Positions 1 through 9,185 are shown, counted from the first letter of the stretch. The stretch is DNA of 64,000 nt from UBA4246 sp045113695 (GCA_045113695.1 JBGUJG010000040.1:1-64000); one strand, 5' to 3'. Notes: generated by a model from the letters alone, not told the origin. A program made the numbers and translations.

Positions 1-19
1 CCTGCCGGCCCGTTGCTCG

Positions 20-99
20 GTGAAAACAGGCCACTGGCCTGTTTTCCGGGCCCTCGCAACCCGCTGCGGATTACAATCAGGGGGAAGTTTCCCCCTGAT
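20..99. repeat. two perfect inverted repeats at the window edge
   Basis: Two strong hairpins lie side by side. The first has 11-bp arms at 22-32 and 36-46 with a 3-base loop. The second has 11-bp arms at 76-86 and 89-99. GTTGC at 12-16 can also pair with GCAAC at 56-60 around the first hairpin. Neither has a clear T-run, so they are poor intrinsic terminators. The gene to the left is outside the window, so a role as a 3' end structure or intergenic repeat cannot be decided. Confidence 0.5.
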
Positions 100-187
100 C
101 ACCCCCTCTCTAGCTCCCAGCGCCGCCTCAAATGTGACGATTTTTACACTCGTGCGTTTGCCCTGCGTCCGGGCTGCGAACGGGTTC

Positions 188-216
188 TTGGCAGTTCCGG
201 TTTTTTCATGTATAAT
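188..216 (+). promoter_or_regulatory. sigma-A-type promoter for the GH/GH2 pair
   Basis: TTGGCA at 188-193 and TATAAT at 211-216 are separated by 17 bases. The start codon at 271 follows about 50 bases after the expected start of transcription. Confidence 0.65.
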
Positions 217-270
217 GAAAACAGAAAAAAGCAGTCTGTTATCCGCATTTTCTTCGGAAGGAGAAAGAGC

Positions 271-1827
271 ATGAAGCAGTACGAGACCTTTGAGCTTTGC
301 CTGGACGGCCCGGTCCCGGAGCAGGCATGGGCTGAAGTGAACCTGACGGCATCATTCACCCTGAACGGAGAAACCAGGAACGTCCGGGGTTTTTATGACG
401 GGGACGGCAGGTACATCGTCCGTTTCCTGCCTGAAAAGACGGGGGAAGTCCGCTGGAGGGTCACCGGCGCGGTCTGTGCGGAAGGAAGCGGAATCTGTGA
501 ACCCGCCGCCCAGAACCGGCATGGGCCTGTCAGGGCTGTGGGCACCCATTTTGAATATGCTGACGGAACGCTGTTCATCCCTTTCGGCACGACGGTATAC
601 GCCCTGGCATCCCAGGATGACGCGCTGACGGAACAGACCCTGGAAACGCTGCGCCATGCCCCGTTCAACAAAGTGCGCATGTGCGTTTTTCCCAAGCACT
701 ATGATTACAATCACAACGAGCCTCCGGTTTATCCGTTTGAAAAGAACGTGGACGGCACCTGGGATGCAGGCCGCCCCTGCATCGCTTTCTGGCACCGGTT
801 TGAAAGGATTCTCACACGGATCGCCGCGTTGGATATCCAGATCGACCTGATCCTGTTCCACCCCTATGACCGCTGGGGCTTCTCTTCCCTGCCGCAGCGG
901 GACAACCTGACGTACCTGGACTATCTGCTGCGCAGGCTGAGCGCTTTCCCGAATATCTGGTGGAGCCTGGCCAACGAATATGACCTGAACACGGATCACA
1001 AAAGCCTGGCCGACTGGAAAGAAATCGAGGAGTATGCGGCGGCGCACGATCCGTACGGTCATCTGTTGTCCTGCCATAACTGCATGTGCTTCTGGGATTT
1101 TTCGCGTCCCAACGTGACCCATGCCAGCATCCAGACCAAGGCACTGACCGAGATTTCGCGGTGGATCCGGGAATACCAGAAGCCCGTAGTGATCGACGAA
1201 TGCTGCTATGAGGGCAATCTACCTCATTTCTGGGGCAGCATCTCCGGCCGGGAGATGGTGCGCCGTTTCTGGCGGTGCTATGCCAGCGGGGCGTACTGCA
1301 CACATGGGGAAACGTTTCTTTCGGAGGATGAGATCCTCTGGTGGGCCAGGGGCGGGACGCTCAAAGGCGAAAGCCCGGAGAGGATCGCTTTCCTGCGGGA
1401 AATCATGGAGAGTCTGCCGGGGCCGCTGACGCCGGTATCCGGCGCCCTTCAGGACCTGGCGATGCTGGAGGGGGAAGCACTGGAAAATGCCATGGCCGGC
1501 ATGCCGGACGGCATGAAGCATTTTGCGAGGCTTTTTTCGGACAGCGTCCGCCGGATGGACGTGCGGGACAGGATCTCCCACCTGGCCGGGGAGCACGAAT
1601 GGGAAAGCCGCTGCGGGGAAGAGGCGTACCTGACCTATTTTGACCTGCAGTGCTACGGTGAAAAGACCCTGTCCCTGCCGGAGGGCAAAATGTACCGGAT
1701 CGAACTGATCGACGTGTGGAATATGACCCGTGAAACGCTGAAGGACCATGCAGGCGGACTGACCAGACTGGTCCTTCCGGGACGGGACAATCTGGCGCTG
1801 CTGGCGGTAAGGACAGAACAGAAATGA
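271..1827 (+). CDS. glycoside hydrolase-like protein with DUF5060 and DUF5605 domains
   Basis: A 518-residue protein without signal peptide, so probably cytosolic. The N-terminal ~80 residues look like a DUF5060 beta domain (a GEVRW segment is visible), followed by a TIM-barrel-like core and a DUF5605-like C-terminal beta domain. In the barrel, the NEYD motif (Glu236) and the IDECC motif (Glu310) are placed like the acid/base and nucleophile of clan GH-A retaining glycosidases. The start at 271 was chosen because GGAAGGAGA lies just upstream; the reading frame is open further 5' but without coding character. The stop overlaps the region of the next gene, a GH2 enzyme, so both are probably co-transcribed from the promoter at 188-216. 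The substrate is unknown; domain assignment is from remembered family features. Confidence 0.7.
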   Translation: MKQYETFELCLDGPVPEQAWAEVNLTASFTLNGETRNVRGFYDGDGRYIVRFLPEKTGEVRWRVTGAVCAEGSGICEPAAQNRHGPVRAVGTHFEYADGTLFIPFGTTVYALASQDDALTEQTLETLRHAPFNKVRMCVFPKHYDYNHNEPPVYPFEKNVDGTWDAGRPCIAFWHRFERILTRIAALDIQIDLILFHPYDRWGFSSLPQRDNLTYLDYLLRRLSAFPNIWWSLANEYDLNTDHKSLADWKEIEEYAAAHDPYGHLLSCHNCMCFWDFSRPNVTHASIQTKALTEISRWIREYQKPVVIDECCYEGNLPHFWGSISGREMVRRFWRCYASGAYCTHGETFLSEDEILWWARGGTLKGESPERIAFLREIMESLPGPLTPVSGALQDLAMLEGEALENAMAGMPDGMKHFARLFSDSVRRMDVRDRISHLAGEHEWESRCGEEAYLTYFDLQCYGEKTLSLPEGKMYRIELIDVWNMTRETLKDHAGGLTRLVLPGRDNLALLAVRTEQK

Positions 1828-1838
1828 GGGACACAAAA

Positions 1839-4349
1839 ATGAAAAGCATGAAAATCAACCGGGACTGGTATTTTGCCCTGGGGCAGATGGATCCCGGCAA
1901 GCGGGCGAACCGGGACTTCGGGGAGACTGTCCAGCTTCCGCACGACTACATGATCGCGGGAGATGTATATCCGGAGGCGCCGTCCGCCCATGCAAGCGGG
2001 TATTATAACGCCGGCGTGGGGCATTATGTGAAGGAAATTGATATACCGGCCGATTGGGCCGGGGATCGCGTCGCCTTGCGGCTGGACGGGGCCATGATGA
2101 ACGCCACCATCGAAGTGAACGGAGACCGGGCGGTTCTGCAGCATTACGGGTACGCCCCGTTTGAGGCGGACATCACCCGCCTCATCTATCCGGGGGAGAA
2201 GAACCGTATTACGATCACCCTGAACCCCAGCATGCAGCCCAATTCCCGCTGGTATTCGGGCGCCGGCCTGTTCCGCGGGGTCGAGCTGGTCCGCATGCCG
2301 AAGCTGTACGCGGCTTTCGGGGGCCTGTCCGGGTATACCCGGAAGATCGAATACGGAGCGGACGGGACGCCTGAAACTGCCTATCTTCAGGTATCCGCCG
2401 AGATCCGGAACGATCACGCCGAAAACCGGGTGGCGGAGGTCTGGTTCGACCTGATCCGGGAGGACAGCGGCGAAACCGTGCTGAGCAGGAAGACCGTCAC
2501 CCAGATCGAGCCGATGGCCTCCGGCACGGCCTACATGACCCTGACGGTGGACCGGCCGCTTCTCTGGAGCGCGGAAACGCCGGATCTGTATCGCCTCCGG
2601 GTGCGGGTCAGGGAAACCGGGACCTTCAAAACCCGGATCATCCCGGCGGAAAACCCGGCGGAGGATGAAGAAAGCGTGCTGTTCGGCATCCGGACCGTCG
2701 AGGCGGATGTCAAGCACGGGCTCCGGGTCAACGGAAAGGAGACCAAGCTCCGGGGCGGCTGCCTGCATCATGACAACGGGGTGATCGGTGCGGTCAGCCT
2801 GTATGACGCCGAGGCCAGAAAGATCAGGAAACTCAAGGCAGTCGGCTTCAACGCCGTCCGCACCACCCACAACCCGCCTTCTGCCGCCCTGATCGAAGCC
2901 TGCGACCGCCTGGGCATGTATGTGTTTGACGAAGCCTTCGACGTCTGGGGCATGGGCAAGCAGCCGGGTGACTACAGCCAGTTTTTTGATACCGACTGGG
3001 AGAAGGACCTGACCGTCTTTGTCAGGCGGGACCGCTGCCATCCTTCCGTGATCCTCTGGTCCACCGGCAACGAGATCACCGAGCGCGGCGGGCTGGACAG
3101 CGGCTATGTCCTCTCGGTGAAGCTGGCGGAAACCATCCGGAAGCTGGACCCGAGCCGCCCCGTTTCGAACGGCATCTGCTCTTTCTGGAACGGGCTGGAC
3201 GATCAGCTGCAGGAAGAACAGCTCCGCCGCTGGCGGGAATGGAAGCCCGGCAGCGGCCTGCAGAACGCAGATTTCGGCGGCCGGCGCGACCTGCTGTGGG
3301 AGGAATATACCGAGGCCTTTGCCAACGGCCTGGACATCGTGGGCTATAACTATCTGGAAGACAAATATGAGCAGGACCATCTCATGTTCCCAGAGCGGGT
3401 GATGATGGGCAGCGAAAACTATCCCAAAGACATCGGGACCCACTGGCCTTTGATCGAGAAGACTCCCTGGATCATCGGGGATTTCACCTGGACGGCCTGG
3501 GACTATATCGGGGAAGCGGGCATCGGGAAGGCTTCCTTCTACGAGCCCGGAGACCCGCGGATCGGCGACCCCTGGGCGGAACCTTCTCCCTTCCCGTGGC
3601 GCACGGCGAACGACGCGGACTTTGACGTGACGGGCTGTATCCGCCCGCAGGGCGTATACCGCCGCATCGTCTGGGGGAGCTGTGAAACGGCGGTCTTCAG
3701 CTATGATCCTTCTGTGTTTGGAAAGGTCGAAAACCTGTCCAGCTGGGGCTTCCCCGGCATATGGCCCCGCTGGAACTGGGCCGGGCAGGAAGGAAAGCCG
3801 GTGAACATCGCCGTGTTCAGCGCGGCGGAAGAAGTGGAGCTTTTTGTCAACGGCCGGAGCCTGGGCCGGAAAAAAGCGGGCGAAGCGCAGGTTCAGGAGA
3901 TGCCCAGAACCTTCCTGTTTGCCGCGGTGTATGAGCCGGGGCGCGTGGAAGCGGTGAGCTTTACGGACGGCAGGGAAGTATCGCGCTCGGTGCTGAAAAC
4001 GGCCGGAAAACCTGCCGCCATCCGGCTGACCGCCGAGGAAGAAGGCATGAAAGCCGACGGAACCTCCCTGTGCCATGTGCGCGCCGAACTGACGGACGCG
4101 GACGGGAACATTGTGCCGGATGACGACCGGCTGCTGACTGCCGCGGTTTCCGGCCCGGCGGAGCTGCTCGGTTTTGGCAGCGGCGCACCCGTCACCAAAG
4201 AGAATTATACCGGAGGACAGTTTACCAGTTACCAGGGGAAGGCCCTGGCCGTCCTCCGCGCCGGGGTTCAGGCGGGGGAAGTCCGCCTGACAGTCTCCGC
4301 CGGGGACATCGGCAGCGCGGACATCACCCTGCGGGTCAGGGAAAACTGA
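1839..4349 (+). CDS. glycoside hydrolase family 2 beta-galactosidase-like enzyme
   Basis: An 836-residue cytosolic GH2 enzyme expected to remove terminal beta-galactose or a related sugar from oligosaccharides. The order is sugar-binding jelly roll (about 1-180), immunoglobulin-like domain, TIM barrel with the RTTHNPP motif, then a DUF4982-type module with FVNGRSLG and a C-terminal immunoglobulin-like domain. Glu412 in TGNEIT fits the acid/base and Glu526 in GSENYP the nucleophile. The ATG at 1839 was preferred over one at 1824 because GAGGG lies 8 bases before it. It starts 11 bases after the previous stop, so the two genes form an operon. The exact sugar cannot be read from sequence: galactosidase, glucuronidase and mannosidase members share this fold. 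Confidence 0.85.
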   Translation: MKSMKINRDWYFALGQMDPGKRANRDFGETVQLPHDYMIAGDVYPEAPSAHASGYYNAGVGHYVKEIDIPADWAGDRVALRLDGAMMNATIEVNGDRAVLQHYGYAPFEADITRLIYPGEKNRITITLNPSMQPNSRWYSGAGLFRGVELVRMPKLYAAFGGLSGYTRKIEYGADGTPETAYLQVSAEIRNDHAENRVAEVWFDLIREDSGETVLSRKTVTQIEPMASGTAYMTLTVDRPLLWSAETPDLYRLRVRVRETGTFKTRIIPAENPAEDEESVLFGIRTVEADVKHGLRVNGKETKLRGGCLHHDNGVIGAVSLYDAEARKIRKLKAVGFNAVRTTHNPPSAALIEACDRLGMYVFDEAFDVWGMGKQPGDYSQFFDTDWEKDLTVFVRRDRCHPSVILWSTGNEITERGGLDSGYVLSVKLAETIRKLDPSRPVSNGICSFWNGLDDQLQEEQLRRWREWKPGSGLQNADFGGRRDLLWEEYTEAFANGLDIVGYNYLEDKYEQDHLMFPERVMMGSENYPKDIGTHWPLIEKTPWIIGDFTWTAWDYIGEAGIGKASFYEPGDPRIGDPWAEPSPFPWRTANDADFDVTGCIRPQGVYRRIVWGSCETAVFSYDPSVFGKVENLSSWGFPGIWPRWNWAGQEGKPVNIAVFSAAEEVELFVNGRSLGRKKAGEAQVQEMPRTFLFAAVYEPGRVEAVSFTDGREVSRSVLKTAGKPAAIRLTAEEEGMKADGTSLCHVRAELTDADGNIVPDDDRLLTAAVSGPAELLGFGSGAPVTKENYTGGQFTSYQGKALAVLRAGVQAGEVRLTVSAGDIGSADITLRVREN

Positions 4350-4435
4350 ACTTAAATCTATGATGATGGGTCAAGGAGCTTTTACCCGGTGCCGGACAGA
4401 CAGGCAGATGAAGCGGGGAAAAAAGCGTACAGCGG

Positions 4436-4464
4436 TTGACAGGAGCGGCAAAGTCAGATAGAAT
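4436..4464 (+). promoter_or_regulatory. promoter of the FMN/FAD reductase gene
   Basis: A full-consensus -35 TTGACA at 4436-4441 and a -10 TAGAAT at 4459-4464 are spaced by 17 bases, 54 bases before the start codon. Confidence 0.75.
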
Positions 4465-4478
4465 GGTATCAAGGAACG

Positions 4479-4490
4479 TTGAACGTTCAA
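4479..4490. promoter_or_regulatory. 12-bp palindrome downstream of the promoter, candidate operator
   Basis: TTGAACGTTCAA is a perfect palindrome lying just past the expected start of transcription, a position where repressor binding would block the promoter at 4436-4464. The protein that would bind is unknown. Confidence 0.45.
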
Positions 4491-4518
4491 ATAAATCAAT
4501 AAAAGGAGAGGCTGCACC

Positions 4519-6237
4519 ATGAAAAAACTGCTCACCTGTCTGCTGTGTCTGGCGCTGATCCTGAACGGCGCCGCTGCCCTGGCCTATACCGCCGGTGAAT
4601 ATACCGTCACGGCCCAGGGCAACAACGGTCCTGTCGAAGTGAAGGTCACCTTCGACGAAGGCAGCATCCTGGCTGTCGAAGTGCTCAGTCATTCCGAAAC
4701 GCCCGGTATCTGCGATCCTGCGATTGAGCGCCTGCCGGCCGCCATCGTGGCGGGGCAGACGCTGGCGCTGGACACCGTGTCCGGCGCGACGTTCACCAGC
4801 AGGGCGATCCTGACGGCCGTGGAGGAAGCGGTGACGCTGGCCGGCGGCGATGTGAACGCCCTGAAGGCCGCTCCCGGCGCGGAAACGGCCGCGGCTGAAG
4901 ACGAGGAACTGACGTTTGACGTGGTGGTCCTGGGCGGCGGCGCAGCCGGCATCGGCGCGGCGGCCAATGCCAAAGACGCCGGCGCCAGCGTGCTGCTGCT
5001 TGAAAAGCAGAGCCACCTGGGCGGCAACACCCTGCTTTCCGGCGGACTGATCTATGCCACCGGCACCAGCTTCCAGAAGGAAGCGGGGGTGGAAGACAGC
5101 GTGGAAGCCCTGGTCGAATACTGGCAGACGCGGGCCGAGGGCCATGCCAACGCCGATCTGCTGACCCTGGTCGCCGAAAAATCCAATGAAACCATCGAAT
5201 GGCTGCAGGCGGGCGGCGTCGTGCTGACCGGCCCCGGCACTGCCGGCACCAGCCCCGTTCCCCGTATGCAGAGCACGAACGTGGGCGGCAGCGGCTTCAT
5301 CCTGCCGATGACCGAAACGATCAAACAGAAGGGCGTGGAGATCCGCCTGGATACTCCGGCGGTCGGTCTGCTGACGGATGACGCTGGCGCTGTCATCGGC
5401 GTTCTGGCGCAGGCTGCCGACGGCCACAAGGTGACCGTGTACGCCAAATCCGTCGTCATCGCCACCGGCGGATATGACGGCAACCAGGAAATGATGCGCA
5501 AGTATTCCCCCTCTTATGCGGATGAATTCATGTACGCCAATGTGGGCAATACCGGCGACGGCATCCGCTTCGCGATGGAACTGGGCGCGGACACCGTCTT
5601 CCATGACGGCATCATCGGCCTGCGCGGCACCCGGCCCACTTCCTTTGCCGATCCGCTGAACGGCTTTGTCTGGATGCCCTACCTGATGGTCAATCAGTTC
5701 GGCGAGCGCTTCACCGACGAGACGCTGGACTACCCGATCCTGCACTCCAGGCTGGTGGAAAGAGGAACCCATCATTCCTTCATGATCTTTGACGGTACGC
5801 AGGGCTCCCATGACATGTTTGCCCAGCTGATCGACGAAGGCTATGTGTTCGAAGCCGATACCCTGGAAGAGCTTGCGGAAAAGACCTTCATGGACAAGGA
5901 GACCTTCCTGAAAACGGTGGCCCGCTACAACGAGCTCAAGGGCCAGGAGGATGCGGACTTCGGCAAGGCCGCAAGCGCCATGACGGGCGTGGGCGATGGG
6001 CCGTACTTCGCCCTGCGGATCAGGCCTGCCACCATCGGCACCCTGGGCGGCATTAAGATCGACCTGGACATGCACGTGCTGCGCAAAGACGGCACCGCCA
6101 TCCCGAACCTCTACGCCGCCGGCGCCTGCGCCAACGGCGAGTTCTTCTACCGCGAATATCCGGCGTCCGGCACGTCCATCATGATGTGCTTCACCACCGG
6201 CCGCATCGCCGGCACCAACGCGGCCGAAGGAAAATAA
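4519..6237 (+). CDS. secreted flavoprotein reductase with FMN-binding and FAD-binding domains (fumarate/urocanate reductase family)
   Basis: A 572-residue exported flavoenzyme. Residues 1-22 form a signal peptide ending in ALA. Residues about 25-105 are an FMN_bind domain whose SGAT motif (88-91) is the usual site where ApbE attaches FMN to the threonine. An FAD_binding_2 domain follows, with the GGGAAG dinucleotide motif at 139-144. This is the layout of urocanate and related acrylate reductases, which use an organic acceptor as an extracellular electron sink; there is no heme domain. The C-terminal substrate region carries YREYPASG rather than the classical fumarate reductase motif, so the substrate is open. 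RBS AGGAGAGG precedes the ATG. It has its own promoter, palindrome and terminator. No apbE or electron-feeding gene is seen nearby. Confidence 0.85.
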   Translation: MKKLLTCLLCLALILNGAAALAYTAGEYTVTAQGNNGPVEVKVTFDEGSILAVEVLSHSETPGICDPAIERLPAAIVAGQTLALDTVSGATFTSRAILTAVEEAVTLAGGDVNALKAAPGAETAAAEDEELTFDVVVLGGGAAGIGAAANAKDAGASVLLLEKQSHLGGNTLLSGGLIYATGTSFQKEAGVEDSVEALVEYWQTRAEGHANADLLTLVAEKSNETIEWLQAGGVVLTGPGTAGTSPVPRMQSTNVGGSGFILPMTETIKQKGVEIRLDTPAVGLLTDDAGAVIGVLAQAADGHKVTVYAKSVVIATGGYDGNQEMMRKYSPSYADEFMYANVGNTGDGIRFAMELGADTVFHDGIIGLRGTRPTSFADPLNGFVWMPYLMVNQFGERFTDETLDYPILHSRLVERGTHHSFMIFDGTQGSHDMFAQLIDEGYVFEADTLEELAEKTFMDKETFLKTVARYNELKGQEDADFGKAASAMTGVGDGPYFALRIRPATIGTLGGIKIDLDMHVLRKDGTAIPNLYAAGACANGEFFYREYPASGTSIMMCFTTGRIAGTNAAEGK

Positions 6238-6267
6238 GGGCCGGATCATAACGCTGTTCAACCGCAG

Positions 6268-6300
6268 CCGGCGGGGCAGAAGCCCCGCCGGTTCTCTGTT
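6268..6300 (+). terminator. terminator of the flavoprotein reductase gene
   Basis: A perfect 10-bp GC-rich stem (6268-6277 with 6282-6291, AGAA loop) is followed by a T-rich stretch 31 bases after the stop codon. Confidence 0.7.
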
Positions 6301-6543
6301 CATACCTGCTTTTGTACAGGGCCGTCAGGTAACGCTGGGTTCTCCGGGCCATCTTTTTCCTGCGAAAAAGGTTATTCACTTTTTCTTCGGAAGCGGCTTT
6401 GTCCTGTTATTGAATACACGCAGCTGCGCCGCGAAAGAAACGATATGAGAGATATATATCCAAGGACTGACAAATCTTCCTCTGTGGCTGGAAATCTGTA
6501 TCATTTCTTTCCGTGAAGCCGTTGTTTGGTCACCCCCTGGGAT
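6301..6543. other. intergenic sequence with no supported gene
   Basis: This stretch lies between the reductase terminator and the inverted-repeat element. It is less GC-rich than the surrounding genes. A small reading frame on the minus strand (6191-6379) begins here but runs through the terminator hairpin and is not credible. Nothing else is recognised. Confidence 0.4.
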
Positions 6544-6796
6544 GTCATCCCGAGCGATGAAAAAGGACCGCCATCACAGGGCGGTCCGCATCGCGAGGGA
6601 TCCCGACGGCCAGGTTGGGAAAAACAGACGGACCAGGGCGCGGGAACTGTCCGCTGCGGATGGAGTTGATGATGGTCTCTTTCTGATATACCTGCCCTGC
6701 GCCGATGCTGCCAGCCGCTTCCAATCCTGTCCGTCGGGATCCATCGCATCGGTTCCGGCTCAATGAGAGCCGGAACCATTCGACGCTCAGGATGAC
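6544..6796. repeat. 253-bp intergenic element with ~66-bp structured inverted ends (MITE-like)
   Basis: The left end begins GTCATCCCGAGCG and the right end finishes CGCTCAGGATGAC, its near reverse complement. Further in, GGATCCCGACGG (6598-6609) matches CCGTCGGGATCC (6731-6742). Each arm also holds its own internal hairpin: GGACCGCC/GGCGGTCC on the left and GGTTCCGGCTC/GAGCCGGAACC on the right. About 120 bp separate the arms; read on the minus strand this spacer gives a short open stretch without start or recognised similarity. No transposase is present, so it would move only in trans, if at all. Target duplication was not found with confidence. Confidence 0.6.
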
Positions 6797-6972
6797 AAAA
6801 TTGCTTGAATGATCAGGTGATTTTGTTGCTTTATGCTTCTTCGTTCTTCCCTTGAAAAACTGATTCTTCATGTTTGTCAAAAAGTGTGAAACAGGAAAAA
6901 AGTATACCATTAGCTCGGGAATTCCAGCTCCACGACAAGAGTTTTTTTCCTTAACTTTCCGTGAAGAACCCG

Positions 6973-7003
6973 AAAAAAGCATCCGTCCGCCGGATGCTTT
7001 TTT
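6973..7003 (-). terminator. terminator of the tctCBA operon
   Basis: GCATCCG (6979-6985) pairs with CGGATGC (6991-6997) and is flanked by A6 and T6 runs, so it can work in both directions. It lies just past the tctA stop codon. Confidence 0.8.
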
Positions 7004-7017
7004 CATGGAAATCACGT

Positions 7018-8508
7018 TCACTGGATCTGTTTTTCGTTGGGTTTGTCCTGAATGATCGGGTAGGCGATGGCGGCGATCGAGATCAGGAAGAGGATCACAG
7101 TCAGCGGCCTGGTCACAAAGCCGACCGGGCCGGTCACCATCATGGTCTGCACGAAGTTTTCCTCGATCAGCTTGCCAAGCACCAGCCCCAGGACGATGGG
7201 GGAAGCGGGGTAGTCGTACTTTTTGAACACCCAGCCGATGATGCCGAAGGCCAGGCAGGTGCCGACGTCGAACATGGATTTCTTGATCGAGTACGAGCCC
7301 AGGATCGCGAAGGCGAAGATCAGCGGGAACAGGATGGTCTTTTTGATGTAGCCGACCCGCACCCAGAGCTTGGCGCCGAAGAAGCCGACCAGGGCCAGCA
7401 GGAGGTTGGCCACAAACATGGAGGCGAACAGGCCGTAGACCAGTTCCGGCTGCTGGGTGAACAGCTGTGGGCCGGGGTTCAGGTTGTGGATCATCAGGGC
7501 GGAAAGCAGGACCGCCGCCGTGGAGGAGCCGGGAATGCCCAGCGTCAACATCGGCACCATGGCGCCGCCGACGGAGCCGGAGTTGCTGGCTTCCGCGGCC
7601 GCGACGCCTTCCGGCGCGCCCTGGCCGAACTGTTCGGGGTGTTTGGAGAGGCGCTTTTCCACGTCGTAGGCCAGGAAGGAGGCGATCGTGCCGCCGGCCC
7701 CGGGGAAGATGCCGATCAGGCAGCCGACCAGGCCGGAGCGGACGATGCTCCATTTGAGTTTCCAGTAGTATCTGAAGCCCGGCATCGTGTAATCGACGTT
7801 TTCATGGGCGACTGTTTTTTTCGGGTCGTAATGCTCCAGGTTGCTCAGGACCTCGCCCAGGGCGAACAGGCCGATCAGCACGGGCACCATTTCGAACCCG
7901 TCAAACAGCTTGGTGACGCCGAAGGTGAAGCGCTTGATGCCGAAGGTCGGGTCAAGGCCCATGGTGTTGAGCAGCAGGCCGAACAGGCAGGTGACGAGGG
8001 CTTTCTGCCAGTTTTTGCCGCCGAGGGTCGCCACGGTCGTCAGGCCCATGATGCACAGGGCAAAATATTCGCTGGGCCAGAATTTGAGGGCCGCCCGGGA
8101 CAGGGGCACGGAGAAGAACATCAGGATAAAGATGCTGATGACACCGCCGAATACGGAAGCCCAGAGAGAGACGCCCATCGCTTCGCCGGCCCGGCCTTTC
8201 TTGAGCAGGGGATAGCCGTCAAAGGCGGTGACAGTGGCGGAGGGGGTGCCCGGCGTGTTGATCGCGACCGCGGTGATCGAGCCGCCGTAGTTCGCGCCGA
8301 TGTAGATGCCCATCAGCATGATCAGGGCCACCGTCGGGCTCATCGCGTAGGTCATCGGCAGCAGCAGGGCGACCGCCATCGACGGGGAGATGCCGGGAAT
8401 GGCCCCGCCCAGGATGCCGACGCAGACGCCGACCAGGATCCACGCGATCGACTGAAGGTTGCCGACCGTCGCGAAACCGCTCATCAGGTTGCTGAATATT
8501 TCTGACAT
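7018..8508 (-). CDS. tctA: tripartite tricarboxylate transporter, large membrane subunit TctA
   Basis: A 496-residue polytopic membrane protein, the main permease of a TTT-family secondary carrier driven by an ion gradient. It has the conserved N-terminal GAIPGISPSMAV loop, the GANYGGSIT motif and the repeated FPGAGGT loop typical of TctA, with about 11-12 hydrophobic segments. The ATG at 8508 was chosen because a purine-rich GGAAGGGG lies at good spacing; a GTG three codons upstream overlaps that site. It follows tctB by 17 bases and tctC, so the whole transporter is one operon. The substrate could be citrate or another carboxylate; binding proteins of this family are diverse. Confidence 0.95.
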   Translation of the reverse strand: MSEIFSNLMSGFATVGNLQSIAWILVGVCVGILGGAIPGISPSMAVALLLPMTYAMSPTVALIMLMGIYIGANYGGSITAVAINTPGTPSATVTAFDGYPLLKKGRAGEAMGVSLWASVFGGVISIFILMFFSVPLSRAALKFWPSEYFALCIMGLTTVATLGGKNWQKALVTCLFGLLLNTMGLDPTFGIKRFTFGVTKLFDGFEMVPVLIGLFALGEVLSNLEHYDPKKTVAHENVDYTMPGFRYYWKLKWSIVRSGLVGCLIGIFPGAGGTIASFLAYDVEKRLSKHPEQFGQGAPEGVAAAEASNSGSVGGAMVPMLTLGIPGSSTAAVLLSALMIHNLNPGPQLFTQQPELVYGLFASMFVANLLLALVGFFGAKLWVRVGYIKKTILFPLIFAFAILGSYSIKKSMFDVGTCLAFGIIGWVFKKYDYPASPIVLGLVLGKLIEENFVQTMMVTGPVGFVTRPLTVILFLISIAAIAYPIIQDKPNEKQIQ

Positions 8509-8525
8509 ATGCCGCACCCCCCTTC

Positions 8526-9101
8526 CTACAGGATCCCTTTGAACAGGGAACCGATGGGCAGGGAAATAAAGAGCAGCCTGTCAAAGACAAAGTAGGTGAA
8601 CACGCACCAGATGACCGGCGTGAGGATCAGCTGGAGCTTGTTTTTTTCACCCATGGCGATCATTACCGTGACGATGAAAACCGCGCTGCTCAGGTAATAC
8701 CCGATCCACTGGAAGAGCAGGACGCTGACCATCGAGCCCAGGCCGACCAGCAGCGCGAAGACCCAGCGGTCGAATTTCTTGTCCGGCTTGTTGTCTTTCC
8801 GCAGGATGGCAATAAAGCAGCCGATGGAGACCGGTACCGTCAGCACTGCCCAGAGCTGCGGCATCGTGCGCGGGGTCGCGCCGGACTGGGCGGCCATTTT
8901 GCTGACCCTCAGGGAGAAGGTCAGAATGAAGAACAGCAGGGTAATCAGGTCCATCCCGACCAGGCAGAGCAGCTGCGCCTTGACCGGTTTCGTCCTCGGA
9001 AGGGCGTTGAACAGAAAATAGAAGCCGACCAGCAGGGCCGCCAGCCCGCCGAGGACCCAGCCGTAGTGAAGCCCGCTCAGCCATTTAGAGAATTCTGTCA
9101 T
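8526..9101 (-). CDS. tctB: tripartite tricarboxylate transporter, small membrane subunit TctB
   Basis: A 191-residue protein with four hydrophobic segments (about 15-35, 48-70, 100-140 as two, 145-180), the usual TctB topology. TctB assists TctA and differs greatly between species, so the assignment leans on its position between tctC and tctA. RBS AAGGAGAGG precedes the ATG. The last hydrophobic segment ends close to the C-terminus. Confidence 0.9.
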   Translation of the reverse strand: MTEFSKWLSGLHYGWVLGGLAALLVGFYFLFNALPRTKPVKAQLLCLVGMDLITLLFFILTFSLRVSKMAAQSGATPRTMPQLWAVLTVPVSIGCFIAILRKDNKPDKKFDRWVFALLVGLGSMVSVLLFQWIGYYLSSAVFIVTVMIAMGEKNKLQLILTPVIWCVFTYFVFDRLLFISLPIGSLFKGIL

Positions 9102-9185
9102 AACAGTTTCCTCTCCTTGCGACAGGAATATGGATTCCGGCGGGCGACGCGCGCCCGCCGGAGCAAAAGAACAATGGTCGGCCTG

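Noticed and set aside
1653..4076. 807-codon open frame on the minus strand opposite the GH2 gene
   Set aside because: It is antisense to a clear GH2 enzyme, has no family similarity and shows the Arg/Pro/Gly-rich composition of a shadow frame in GC-rich DNA.
4336..6303. 655-codon open frame on the minus strand opposite the flavoprotein gene
   Set aside because: It is a shadow of the FMN/FAD reductase and runs through its terminator.
6191..6379. 62-residue basic peptide on the minus strand
   Set aside because: It reads through the terminator stem and into the reductase gene, and its only ribosome-site-like sequence is weak.
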